This document shows positions 1-6,610 of a stretch of DNA of 12,500 nt, in pieces. The stretch is from Neocallimastix lanati (nom. inval.). Taxonomy: Eukaryota; Neocallimastigomycota; Neocallimastigomycetes; Neocallimastigales; Neocallimastigaceae. The DNA is taken from positions 1,032,501-1,045,000 of the forward strand of contig JACVTC010000052.1 of NCBI GenBank assembly GCA_016946835.1, written 5' to 3'. The translations under genes were made by a program, and so were the position numbers. The stretch's first letter is position 1; the number at the start of each line of letters is the position of its first letter. The notes under the pieces are model-generated. The model searched no databases, was not told the DNA's origin, and saw nothing but the letters and a program-made list of their open reading frames with translations.

Positions 1-231
1 TTACATTTCAGTAACTGCAGTTTGGTTATTAAAGTCTTGACAGATAATTTGAGAAAAATCACAACAACTATTTAAAGTATTGCTTTTATATGATTTTTGA
101 AGATCATTTCCTATTGTATTTATGACTTCTTCTATTACTGTACAGTCATTGGGAACGGCCATTCCAGAAATAGTTTCGAATAGGCCAAAAATTAAAATGA
201 AAACAACTGAAATTAAATTAAAATATTTCAT
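1..231 (-). CDS. Secreted leucine-rich-repeat-type protein, N-terminal part only
   Basis: The frame opens at an ATG (complement of 229-231) and is still open at the window edge, so only the first 76 residues are seen. Residues 1-23 look like a cleavable signal peptide: Lys near the start, a hydrophobic core (ISVVFILIFGLF), then small residues (ISGMA) before VPNDC. The mature part has Cys at about 30, an adjacent Cys pair at 56-57 and another Cys at 64 in the pattern CCDFSQIIC. This resembles the cysteine-rich cap that precedes leucine-rich repeats in secreted or surface proteins. No repeat itself is visible, because the gene leaves the window. The codons are far less A/T-biased than the DNA upstream, which supports real coding. 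Secretion is a good inference; the LRR assignment is moderate and the function unknown. Confidence 0.6.
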   Translation of the reverse strand: MKYFNLISVVFILIFGLFETISGMAVPNDCTVIEEVINTIGNDLQKSYKSNTLNSCCDFSQIICQDFNNQTAVTEM

Positions 232-653
232 TTTTAATAAATTTTTATTTAAAGAAATATTATTTTTATATTAAAAATGATATTGCTAATCACTATTTAT
301 TTATTTTTATTTTTTATTTTTTTTATTTTTTAAAAAAAGAAAATTATTTGGACGTTCTTTTCTCTTTTATTTATTTATTTTTCATTTTTTTTTATTTTTT
401 ATTTTTTTTTTTTTATGCTTGCTGTTTTTATTATTATTTAATTTAATTTATTTTATTTAATATAATTAATTTTAAATTAACATTTGAATTTCATTGGATA
501 AAATGAATCAGAAAGAAAAATTCATATTTCTATTTCATATCAAAAAAAACTCTAATTAATAATAAATTTATGTTAATTAATAAATGTAGAAAAAGTATAA
601 ATTTGTGTATTAATCTAGTTTTGTATTTATAATTATATTAGAAATTAATTTAT
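232..653. other. AT-rich intergenic DNA upstream of the minus-strand gene
   Basis: This stretch is almost pure A/T with long T runs (about 300-415) and no coding frame of note. It must contain the promoter of the minus-strand gene ending at 231, but no specific element can be singled out. A TATA-like stretch (GTATAAATTTG, about 596-606) resembles the LTR promoters further right, but no other LTR features accompany it. Confidence 0.5.
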
Positions 654-662
654 ATTTTTATT
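654..662. repeat. Candidate 9-bp target-site duplication, left copy
   Basis: ATTTTTATT directly precedes the first G of the terminal inverted repeat at 663. It is repeated exactly at 1727-1735, directly after the other terminus. Nine bases is the usual MULE duplication length. The sequence is low-complexity, so chance agreement is possible. Confidence 0.5.
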
Positions 663-706
663 GAGTGTGTGACATTTTGCGAAAGTTCATTTCGCAAAAG
701 TTTAAT
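663..706 (+). repeat. Left terminal inverted repeat
   Basis: It starts GAGTGTGTGACATTTTGCG and ends AAAAGTTTAAT. It pairs with the complement of 1683-1726 at 32 of 44 positions, with the mismatches concentrated in the outer ten bases. Confidence 0.6.
675..699. repeat. Perfect 10-bp palindrome in the left terminus
   Basis: TTTTGCGAAA (675-684) and TTTCGCAAAA (690-699) are exact reverse complements separated by GTTCA. A stem with CpG steps is conspicuous in such AT-rich DNA. It may be a cruciform or a binding site for a dimeric protein such as a transposase. Confidence 0.6.
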
Positions 707-747
707 AAATAGATAAATAAATAATAAAATAAATAAATAATAAAAAA

Positions 748-1016
748 AAATATAAAATATAAAATATAAAATATAAAATATAAAATATAAAATATAAAAT
801 ATAAAATATAAAATATAAAATATAAAATATAAAATATAAAATATAAAATATAAAATATAAAATATAAAATATAAAATATAAAATATAAAATATAAAATAT
901 AAAATATAAAATATAAAATATAAAATATAAAATATAAAATATAAAATATAAAATATAAAATATAAAATATAATATGTAATATATAATATATAAAATATAA
1001 AATATAAAATATAAAA
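748..1016. repeat. (TATAAAA)n 7-bp microsatellite
   Basis: From 751 to 969 the 7-bp unit TATAAAA repeats without error about 31 times. An irregular AATATGTAATATATAATATA patch follows, then several more units to about 1016. The complement reads as an open frame (a seven-residue aromatic/Ile/Leu repeat), which is an artefact of a stop-free unit and not a gene. Confidence 0.9.
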
Positions 1017-1682
1017 TAAAAAAATTAGAAAAATTAGATATCACCAAAAATCATCCTAACTTTGTGCTACTTTAAACCCCCTTTTTTTAAGATGTCCTCA
1101 TTTTTTTTTTTTTTTTTTTTTTTTTTTAATGGATTATTTATAAATATTTCATTTATTAAAAAAATTTATTAGTAATTTAAGATTTTTTTAAAATACTGCG
1201 CAAGGACTTAAAAGGTGATCAATTAAATTATTTAGATATTATTTTTTAATTTTTTTAATAATTATTTTCTAATTATTTTTAAGTTTAATAGTTATATTTT
1301 AAATTATTATTTTTATACATCTTTTAAATTATTAATACTTATTTTTATATATATATAAAATTATTATTAATTACATATATTTTAAAAAATTATAAATCGT
1401 TTAAAACGTATGATAAAATATTTTATTTTTTTAAGGCTTTCATTTTAATGAATATTTATTATTATATAATGTATATTTATTATATATAAGTATATATATC
1501 TCTTTTTTTAAAAATTAAATTTTAAATTTATTTATTTATTATAGTTTTATTTATTTATTTTTATTTATTTAGTTATTTATTTAAATTATATATATTATTT
1601 ATTTGTTTTACTATTTATTTATTTATTTATATATTAGTTTTAAAAAAAAAATGCGAAATGAAGCTTTTTATGTAAATTTTCA
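1017..1682. other. Interior of the TIR element, no gene seen
   Basis: The interior has a T homopolymer of 27 (1101-1127), short runs of TTTA/TTTAT repeats (about 1525-1630) and otherwise irregular AT sequence. Near the right end, about 1650-1665, the complement again contains TTCATTTCGCA, which also occurs in the left palindrome. No coding frame is convincing. Confidence 0.5.
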
Positions 1683-1726
1683 ATTAAACTTTTCTGAAAT
1701 GAAATTTTTCGAAATGCACCTCCCCC
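1683..1726 (-). repeat. Right terminal inverted repeat
   Basis: The complement starts GGGGGAGGTGCATTTCG and ends AGAAAAGTTTAAT, matching the left terminus at 32 of 44 positions. The C5 run on the plus strand at 1722-1726 is unusual in this DNA and marks the outer edge. Confidence 0.6.
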
Positions 1727-1735
1727 ATTTTTATT
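1727..1735. repeat. Candidate 9-bp target-site duplication, right copy
   Basis: ATTTTTATT directly follows the terminal C run and equals 654-662. Confidence 0.5.
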
Positions 1736-2184
1736 ATTTAATTTAATAATTAATGAAAGTAAATTTAATATTTGTACTTCAATTTTTAAATTAATTATTA
1801 AGTGAATAATTAAATAAATTTTATAATGGTTAGATTTTATGATTTTAATTCTTTTATTTAGATGGTATTAATAAAAGAATTATAAAAAATATAAATCTTA
1901 TTAATAATTATTTGTTTATTTAGATACTATTAATAAAAAAAATTATATAAAAATATAAATGTTATTAAAAATGTAAATGTTATTAATAATAATTCTTTTA
2001 TTTAAATGTTATTAAAAAAAATAATAATTATAATGATAAAATTATTAATTATTCATTGCATTTGAATATTTATTTAAACTGTATAAATATAATAAGCTTT
2101 ATAAATTAAATTTTTGAATGAAAGAATTCTGATTATTTCGTTTGGTTATTCCTCATTTCTTAATTATTTATTATAAAGTAGTAT
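1736..2184. other. AT-rich intergenic DNA with a degenerate tandem repeat
   Basis: Three imperfect copies begin at about 1849, 1911 and 1993. Each starts with a TTCTTTTATTTA-like stretch followed by a TATTAATAAAA-like stretch. Copy spacing is about 62 and 82 bp; the longer middle copy contains a repeated AAATGTTATTAA block. No gene is visible. The downstream end of the decayed MULE should lie here, but I could not find a terminus. Confidence 0.4.
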
Positions 2185-3078
2185 TTATATTATATTATTT
2201 AAATCAGTTAAACAATCAAACCACAAATTAATAATATTATTTCTATCACATTTAGAGTCAATTAACTTGGCTTCATTATTTTTGTAGTGTTCAATTAAGA
2301 CACTGATTTCATTAGCTTAATTTATTGCTCTTTTTTTATTTTCCAAATTCCTCTTATTTTTCTTTGATAATCATTATATGATAAATGTTCAAGTTCATTT
2401 AATTTATCTATTAATTCATAAAAAGATGGTTTTGTTGGAAATTAATTATTTAAATTATTGAGTGATTCTGAGGCATTGTTTGTTATATGTTCCATATTAT
2501 TATATTAATTCCAAATTTTCATATCATAATTAACTAAATATGTTTTATAAAAGTATTCTAAAAATTTTTAAAATTGACAAAAATTATTTTTAATAGATTT
2601 AATTTTAATTATAATATAAATATCAAATATTTATTTAGGATTTATAAATGGTAAATTTGAAATAGTTTTATAATAAATAAATATATTATTATCATTTTTT
2701 TACTTAATTATAGCATAATTTATATTTTTTTAATCTAGTGATTTTTTATAATACCAAATGCAATATTTAATAATTGAATTAGGAAATATTGTTTTTGCTG
2801 CTTTAGATATGCCCCTTTCAAAATCACAATGCAAATTTTTTGGTTCAATCATAATATTATTATTTACATGTATTAGCATTTTTTTTTTTTTAATTTTTCA
2901 AATAATATTTTATACGTTTCTTGTTCTTTATTTTTTAATATTGCAAAAGAAGTAGTGTAAAAACTATCTAATTCTTTAGCATAAGTTCTTGTAATAAATA
3001 GATAACTAAATTTGGGGCAATAAAAAATGTATCATCAACAAATATATCATCATTATATTCCCAAAATAATTTTGCTTG
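2185..3078 (-). pseudogene. Decayed MULE (Mutator-like) transposase
   Basis: Translating the complement leftward from 3078 gives a MULE transposase pattern. A VDDTFFIAP segment carries the first catalytic Asp (codons 3031-3036). Next come FITRTYAKEL, ILKNKEQETYKILFEKL and IEPKNLHCDFERGISKAA, where the Asp of CDFE lies in 2817-2828. A zinc-like CIWYY follows, where family members usually have C-I-W-H. Further on, NNASESLNN supplies the catalytic Glu (2466-2468). The C-terminal part (ISVLIEHYKNNE, INLWFDCL) ends at TAA, 2185-2187. Lesions include a frameshift near 3012, another near 2320, and at least six in-frame stops, all TAA. The N-terminus is missing where copia sequence begins. The gene is inactive; catalytic roles are from family knowledge. 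Confidence 0.75.
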
Positions 3079-3893
3079 AAAAGGGGAATAAAAAATATTA
3101 AATTAGGATATGGTATTGACTATATTTTTACTTTCTCTCCGACACTGAAGTTAGACTCTTTGAGAATAATAATATCAATTGCACTTCGTAAAAGGTTCAA
3201 AATTATCCAAATAGACATTGACGCCGCATACCTCAATGCTGAAATAAAAGAAGAATTGTACATGAAATCTCCAAAGGGTTATTCTTCATACAACAATACC
3301 TTTTGGAAACTAAACAAAACCATGTACGGGTTAAAGCAAGCAGGTAGAGCCTGGAATGAGAAATTAAATAATGTTCTACTCGGTATAAACTTCAATCGAC
3401 TCACTAGTGAACCTTGCATCTACATTAGAAAGAACGGTTATACCGAAATCACATGTATCATAGCAGTATATGTCGATGACATATTATTAATAGGTAAGGA
3501 AAATGAAGTACTCAAAGTAAAAGAGCAAATTAAAACTAATTTTAATATTAAAGATATTGGAGAATTAGATTTCATTATTGGAATTAAGTTTGAGAAGTGT
3601 AACAACTTCTATATAATGCATCAATTAGGATATATAAATAAATTACTAAAGAAATTCAAATTAGAAAAATGCAAACCAACCAAGAATTTAATGTCAATTG
3701 AAAGTCATGAATTGAAAGCTATTAAATTTGATGAAACACTTTACAGAAGCGCCATAGGTAACCTTCTCTATCTGGCGATCTGCACAAGGCCTGATATCTT
3801 GTTTTCAGTAAATAGAGCTGCAAGAAAAAATAAGAACCCTACACTTGAAGATTGGATGAATGTGGAAAAGATTCTCAAGTACCTTAAGGGAAC
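3076..3893 (+). pseudogene. pol: Copia element 1 reverse transcriptase and linker to RNase H, truncated
   Basis: This frame holds the copia reverse transcriptase from GYGIDYIFTFSPTLK onward, in other words from inside the fingers region. Landmarks are QIDIDAAYLNA (first catalytic Asp region), MYGLKQAGRAWNEKLN, and the active-site YVDD at 3469-3480. Then come KDIGELDFIIGIKF, YRSAIGNLLYLAICTRPDILF and LEDWMNVEKILKYLKGT, which are typical of the run into RNase H. The normal upstream WVFKYKR and KARLVAKG parts are missing or damaged. The frame is free of stops up to the solo LTR, which breaks it after the codons for Lys-Gly and resumes at 4588. The apparent ATG at 3076 is probably fortuitous. No complete enzyme can be made. 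Confidence 0.85.
3889..3893. repeat. 5-bp target-site duplication of the solo LTR, left
   Basis: GGAAC lies directly before the TGTAAAGA terminus and is repeated at 4588-4592. Counting one copy only, the reading frame runs continuously as KGTKNYGIKI, exactly as the related element 2 predicts. Confidence 0.85.
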
Positions 3894-3901
3894 TGTAAAG
3901 A

Positions 3902-3920
3902 TGTGATTATCCCAATCACA
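3902..3920. repeat. Hairpin near the LTR start
   Basis: TGTGATT and AATCACA are exact reverse complements around the loop ATCCC, eight bases inside the LTR terminus. It could help integrase recognition or form an RNA hairpin; this is only inference. Confidence 0.5.
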
Positions 3921-4425
3921 TTTTAAATTAAAAAATTTTTCTTGTGTAATTCAAAAATGTAAATTATTAAAATAATAAGCAAAGTAAATAAATCATATGA
4001 ACTAAATTTTTGAATTATATTCTTAAGCCACAAGATAAATCTTTAATGTAATAATTTTTATAAAATTTAATTCTGAGAAAATTATTGTTGTAAAATAATT
4101 TAAATGAATTAATTAAAGTTTAAAACAAAAAAAATTAATAATTTATTTTGTGAAAATTAAGTTTCAAAATTTAATCATGACTCCTTTAACATTGTTTTTA
4201 AATTGAAAATAAATAAAGACTTTACTTATAATATTAAAATAATAAATAGATAATAAATGTACTTAATTTTAATTATTTAGTATTTAGTTTAATTAATAAT
4301 TATATTTTTCTAAATTTAGCTATACTTTATAAATTAATTATTTAATAAAATTCATTAGGATAGTTTCATATTAAAATATATTTAATTTAAATAAAATAAT
4401 ATATTATCAATGTATTTAGGAAAAG

Positions 4426-4433
4426 TATAAATA
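4426..4433 (+). promoter_or_regulatory. TATA box of the solo LTR
   Basis: TATAAATA within AAAAGTATAAATAG is the same block as in the LTRs of element 2 (GTATAAATAC). It lies about 160 bp from the LTR end. The shared form supports the plus orientation of the LTR. Confidence 0.5.
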
Positions 4434-4587
4434 GAAGATACTTTTCACATTTTCTCTCGATGTAATTGTTATTTTTAACAAATAACTATTAAATATTAAT
4501 AAAATATATTTTTAATAAAAATATTTTTTAAATAAAATTTTATTATATTCCTTTGTTATTGTAATCTATTTTAGTATTTTCTTTACA

Positions 4588-4592
4588 GGAAC
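4588..4592. repeat. 5-bp target-site duplication of the solo LTR, right
   Basis: GGAAC, directly after TCTTTACA, equals 3889-3893. Confidence 0.85.
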
Positions 4593-5097
4593 TAAGAACT
4601 ACGGAATAAAAATTTCAGACGAAAGCAATTTAATGGTGTACGCAGATGCTGATTACGGTGGTGATACAATAACCAGGAAATCAACATCAGGTTTTTTGAT
4701 AATGCTCGGAAATTCACCTACAAGCTGGCATTCAAAACTTCAGCATTGTGTGGCCACCTCCACAGCCGAAGTTGAATATTATAGCATTAGTGATTGCGCC
4801 AAACATGGATTGTGGTACATGAATGTAATGAAAGAATTAGGAATCAATAACCAATTCATTTCCATTTATGTGGACAATAAAGCAGCAATCTATAATTGTA
4901 AAAATTAATCTATCAACCCAAAGTCGAAGCGTATCAATATAAAATATCACCACATAAGAAGTCTAATAAAGGAAAATAAAGTCAAGCTGGAATATGTTAA
5001 GTCTGAAAGGAATCTAGCCTATGGATTCACCAAATACCTTAACGGGACTAAATTGAGTAAATTTAAAGAAAGTTTACTTACAGAGTTTACCCCTTAA
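4588..5097 (+). pseudogene. pol: Copia element 1 RNase H, C-terminal end of Pol
   Basis: The frame resumes after the solo LTR as GTKNYGIKI and contains the copia RNase H. Asp lies in VYADADYGGD, Glu in CVATSTAEVEYYS, and Asp in IYVDNKAAIYN; the last acidic position falls in the segment that reads KRINIKYHH. In that segment element 2 has HID, so Asn replaces the fourth metal-binding Asp here. An in-frame TAA at 4906-4908 sits where element 2 encodes Gln, a CAA-to-TAA change. Homology continues after it (SINPKSK, YGFTKYLN) to the natural stop at 5095-5097. A methionine codon at 4633 is internal and not a true start. The segment is broken by the solo LTR, the stop and the Asp-to-Asn change. Confidence 0.85.
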
Positions 5098-5146
5098 TAT
5101 AATAATTTTAACAAATAGAACATCGATTAATAAAGATGTTAGATTT
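5098..5146 (+). other. Short 3' untranslated gap of element 1
   Basis: Forty-nine AT-rich bases lie between the pol stop and the polypurine tract. No feature is visible. Confidence 0.5.
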
Positions 5147-5155
5147 GAGGGGGAA
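5147..5155 (+). promoter_or_regulatory. Polypurine tract of element 1
   Basis: GAGGGGGAA directly precedes TGTTAATAAG, the start of the 3' LTR. This is the position and composition of the plus-strand primer site in LTR retrotransposons. Element 2 has the shorter GGGAGAA at the same place. Confidence 0.8.
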
Positions 5156-5237
5156 TGTTAATAAGCAGTTATAAATTATTAGAATTATCCAATAGAATTA
5201 AAGAATAAGAAACTATAAATATAAATATATAAAATAA
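5156..5237 (+). repeat. 3' LTR of element 1, first 82 bp only
   Basis: It starts TGTTAATAAGCAG, directly after the polypurine tract, and is cut at 5237 by element 2. Its continuation should lie after 11402, but that DNA is satellite and no LTR end is recognisable there. It shares only the TGTTAA start with element 2, so the families differ. Confidence 0.7.
5233..5237. repeat. Target-site duplication of element 2, left
   Basis: AATAA directly precedes the 5' LTR and equals 11403-11407. The length of five is standard for copia elements. The sequence is low-complexity, but both LTR boundaries are defined independently. Confidence 0.7.
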
Positions 5238-5505
5238 TGTTAAAAATAATGATTCCTCATACAATAAATAAATTAAAATAAAATATAAATTAATATAAAT
5301 AATGGAATAGTTTCATTGTATAAAAAAAGTATAAATACAAAAGGATATATTTTGTTTTTGAAAAACATAGATATAACCATAATAATATATATAAAAAATA
5401 GAATGCAATAATAAAATATATAAAATAAAAAAACATGTCTTTAACAAAACTCTTAAATATCTTTTTAATAAAAATTGAGTGTCATCTAATTTTGTTCTTT
5501 TAACA
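5238..5505 (+). repeat. 5' LTR of element 2 (268 bp)
   Basis: It begins TGTTAAAA and ends TTTTAACA, a perfect 8-bp inverted terminus. Against the 3' LTR there are six substitutions (near 5256, 5276-5277, 5304, 5309 and 5436) and no indel. It carries a TATA box at 5330-5337 and AATAAA motifs near 5410-5440 that could serve as polyadenylation signals. Confidence 0.95.
5330..5337 (+). promoter_or_regulatory. TATA box in the 5' LTR
   Basis: TATAAATA within AAAAAAAGTATAAATACAAAAGG, 92 bases into the LTR, is conserved in the 3' LTR. It is the likely promoter of the genomic RNA. Confidence 0.6.
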
Positions 5506-5534
5506 GATTAAGAGTCTCAGTCATACCGATTGAG
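5506..5534 (+). promoter_or_regulatory. Primer-binding site, internal to tRNA-Lys(CUU)
   Basis: The DNA directly after the LTR is GATTAAGAGTCTCA. Its complement TGAGACTCTTAATC is the anticodon arm of eukaryotic tRNA-Lys with anticodon CTT, judged against the human tRNA from memory. The next bases (complement CTCAATCGGTA, 5524-5534) match the D-arm CTCAGTCGGTA at 10 of 11 positions. Pairing would therefore reach from the D-arm to about tRNA position 40. This implies priming by a 5' tRNA half, as in Drosophila copia and yeast Ty5, which use initiator tRNA-Met. Confidence 0.75.
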
Positions 5535-6610
5535 AATTTCATAAAAGTTAAGTTTTAAATTTTCATTATACTTGCTTATTAATAAATAAACATAAATAAA
5601 TAAATAAATAAACAATATCTTACAAATACTAATTTTTTTTTTATTTTTCTATTCTTTGAACATATACACATAAGAAATTACTCAATTTTGAAAATTATAA
5701 ATAAACAGTAATTCTTCAAACGGATAAGTATTGAATATTAAAAACACATAAATCATTGAAAGATAAAAATCATAAAAAAAAAGTAAAAAAAATAATAATA
5801 AAATAAAATAAATAAAACATAGTAAAGATAAGTCAGCTATAATATTTAAGCTGAAGTTTAAAAGATAAAGGAAACAAAAATAAACAAATAATGTTTTTCA
5901 CATTTAAGCTAAAATGCATATAAAGAAAGAATAAAAAAAATAAAGTCAGCTCTATAATTTTAAGCTGAAGGATAAAATAAAGAAATAAATAATATCCAAG
6001 GTCAGCTATTAATGTTTAAGCTGAACGATATAAAGTAAAAGAGTATAAAATAAAAAATATATATTTATAATATCTTAGGACAGCTATAAATGTTTAAGCT
6101 GAAGGTTATAAATTAAAGGAGTATGAAATTAAACTAAAAATAGACATTTAAACAAAAAAAAATATAAACTTCAAATTAAATAATAAATTAAAAGGGAAAT
6201 AATAATATAAATCGTTTAATATAATAATATTTTAATATAAATAAAAGCACTAAAAATAGAATTTTAATTATAAAATTGTTATCATTAATACTAACAATAT
6301 AACGAACCAATACAATAAAATTAATCATATAAATAATATTATTAAATATTTATATTAAAAGTTTTATTTATATTAATTTAACAAAAAGTCAAATGTGCAA
6401 ATCAACATTCATCAATCCGATAAAAAGATTTATATTCATTATGAAAATATAAAATTTATTTATATACTTATTTATCCATATATATAATTATATCATTCGA
6501 AATGTATAAAAAAGATAACAAGAAAACTCATATTTTATTCTCCAATTTAAAAATATATATATATTGATTAAATCGTTTAAAACAATAATTACATTATTAA
6601 TTCATTCAAA
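5535..6610 (+). other. Long untranslated leader of element 2
   Basis: The 1.1-kb leader is A-rich, with a short TAAA-repeat near 5582-5612. It has no frame that looks coding before the Gag ATG. Its only clear structure is a family of CAGCT...AGCTG hairpins (5833-6102). The last 500 bases hold nothing recognisable. Confidence 0.7.
5833..6102 (+). repeat. Four dispersed hairpin repeats in the leader
   Basis: The motif TCAGCT, 10-11 A/T bases, AGCTGA occurs at 5833-5854, 5946-5968 and 6002-6024. A variant with the stem CAGCT/AGCTG is at 6081-6101, and a half copy (CACATTTAAGCTAAAA) lies at about 5899-5914. The loop half ahead of the second arm is conserved (TTTAAGCTGA). Copy spacing is about 113, 56 and 79 bp. 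Repetition of a GC-containing stem in an AT leader suggests selection at RNA or DNA level, for instance packaging, dimerisation or enhancer sites. Confidence 0.7.

Larger units (their letters stand above)
663..1726. mobile_element. Non-autonomous MULE-like TIR element (candidate)
   Basis: The ends form an inverted repeat of 44 positions, 663-706 against the complement of 1726-1683, aligned without gaps with 32 matches (28 of 34 in the inner part). Both ends start with G-rich sequence (GAGTGTGTGAC and GGGGGAGGTGC). A 9-bp direct repeat, ATTTTTATT, flanks the element exactly. No transposase is encoded; the interior is AT filler, a (TATAAAA)n array and a 27-base T run. The 9-bp duplication and G-starting termini fit Mutator-like elements, and a MULE transposase remnant lies about 0.5 kb to the right. 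Alternatively, the ends could be two dispersed copies of one repeat in opposite orientation. Confidence 0.55.
3894..4587. mobile_element. Solo LTR (694 bp) of a third LTR-retrotransposon family
   Basis: It begins TGTAAAGA and ends TCTTTACA, a perfect 8-bp inverted terminus with the TG...CA ends of LTRs. It is bounded by the duplication GGAAC. It contains a TATA box (4426-4433), scattered AATAAA sites and no coding frame. The inner sequence does not resemble either LTR of the copia elements here apart from the AAAGTATAAATA promoter block. A solo LTR arises when the two LTRs of a full copy recombine. A non-autonomous DNA element with 5-bp duplication is a weaker alternative. Confidence 0.75.
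3079..5237 (+). mobile_element. Ty1/copia element 1, 5'-truncated and interrupted
   Basis: It carries reverse transcriptase, RNase H, a polypurine tract and the start of the 3' LTR, but no Gag, protease, integrase or 5' LTR. The left boundary is an abrupt switch from a MULE remnant on the other strand, so the break lies near 3079-3100. A solo LTR splits the coding region at 3894-4587. Element 2 cuts the LTR after 5237. The protein is clearly related to element 2 but differs at many positions, so it is a separate family. Confidence 0.8.

Noticed and set aside
480-660. Possible LTR remnant around a GTATAAATTTG block
   Set aside because: No TG/CA termini, duplication, primer site or polypurine tract accompanies it. 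A TATA-like string is common in this base composition.
658-1047. Minus-strand open frame of 129 codons rich in Tyr, Ile, Leu and Phe
   Set aside because: It is the translation of the (TATAAAA)n array; the 7-bp unit contains no stop on that strand. No protein-like variation is present.
2758-2955. Plus-strand 65-codon frame with hydrophobic stretch
   Set aside because: The MULE transposase pattern runs on the opposite strand through the same bases, and the plus-strand reading resembles nothing.
3895-4588. Spliceosomal intron with GT-AG borders in the pol gene
   Set aside because: Splicing would shift the frame; the 5-bp direct repeats and 8-bp inverted ends explain the insert fully as an LTR.
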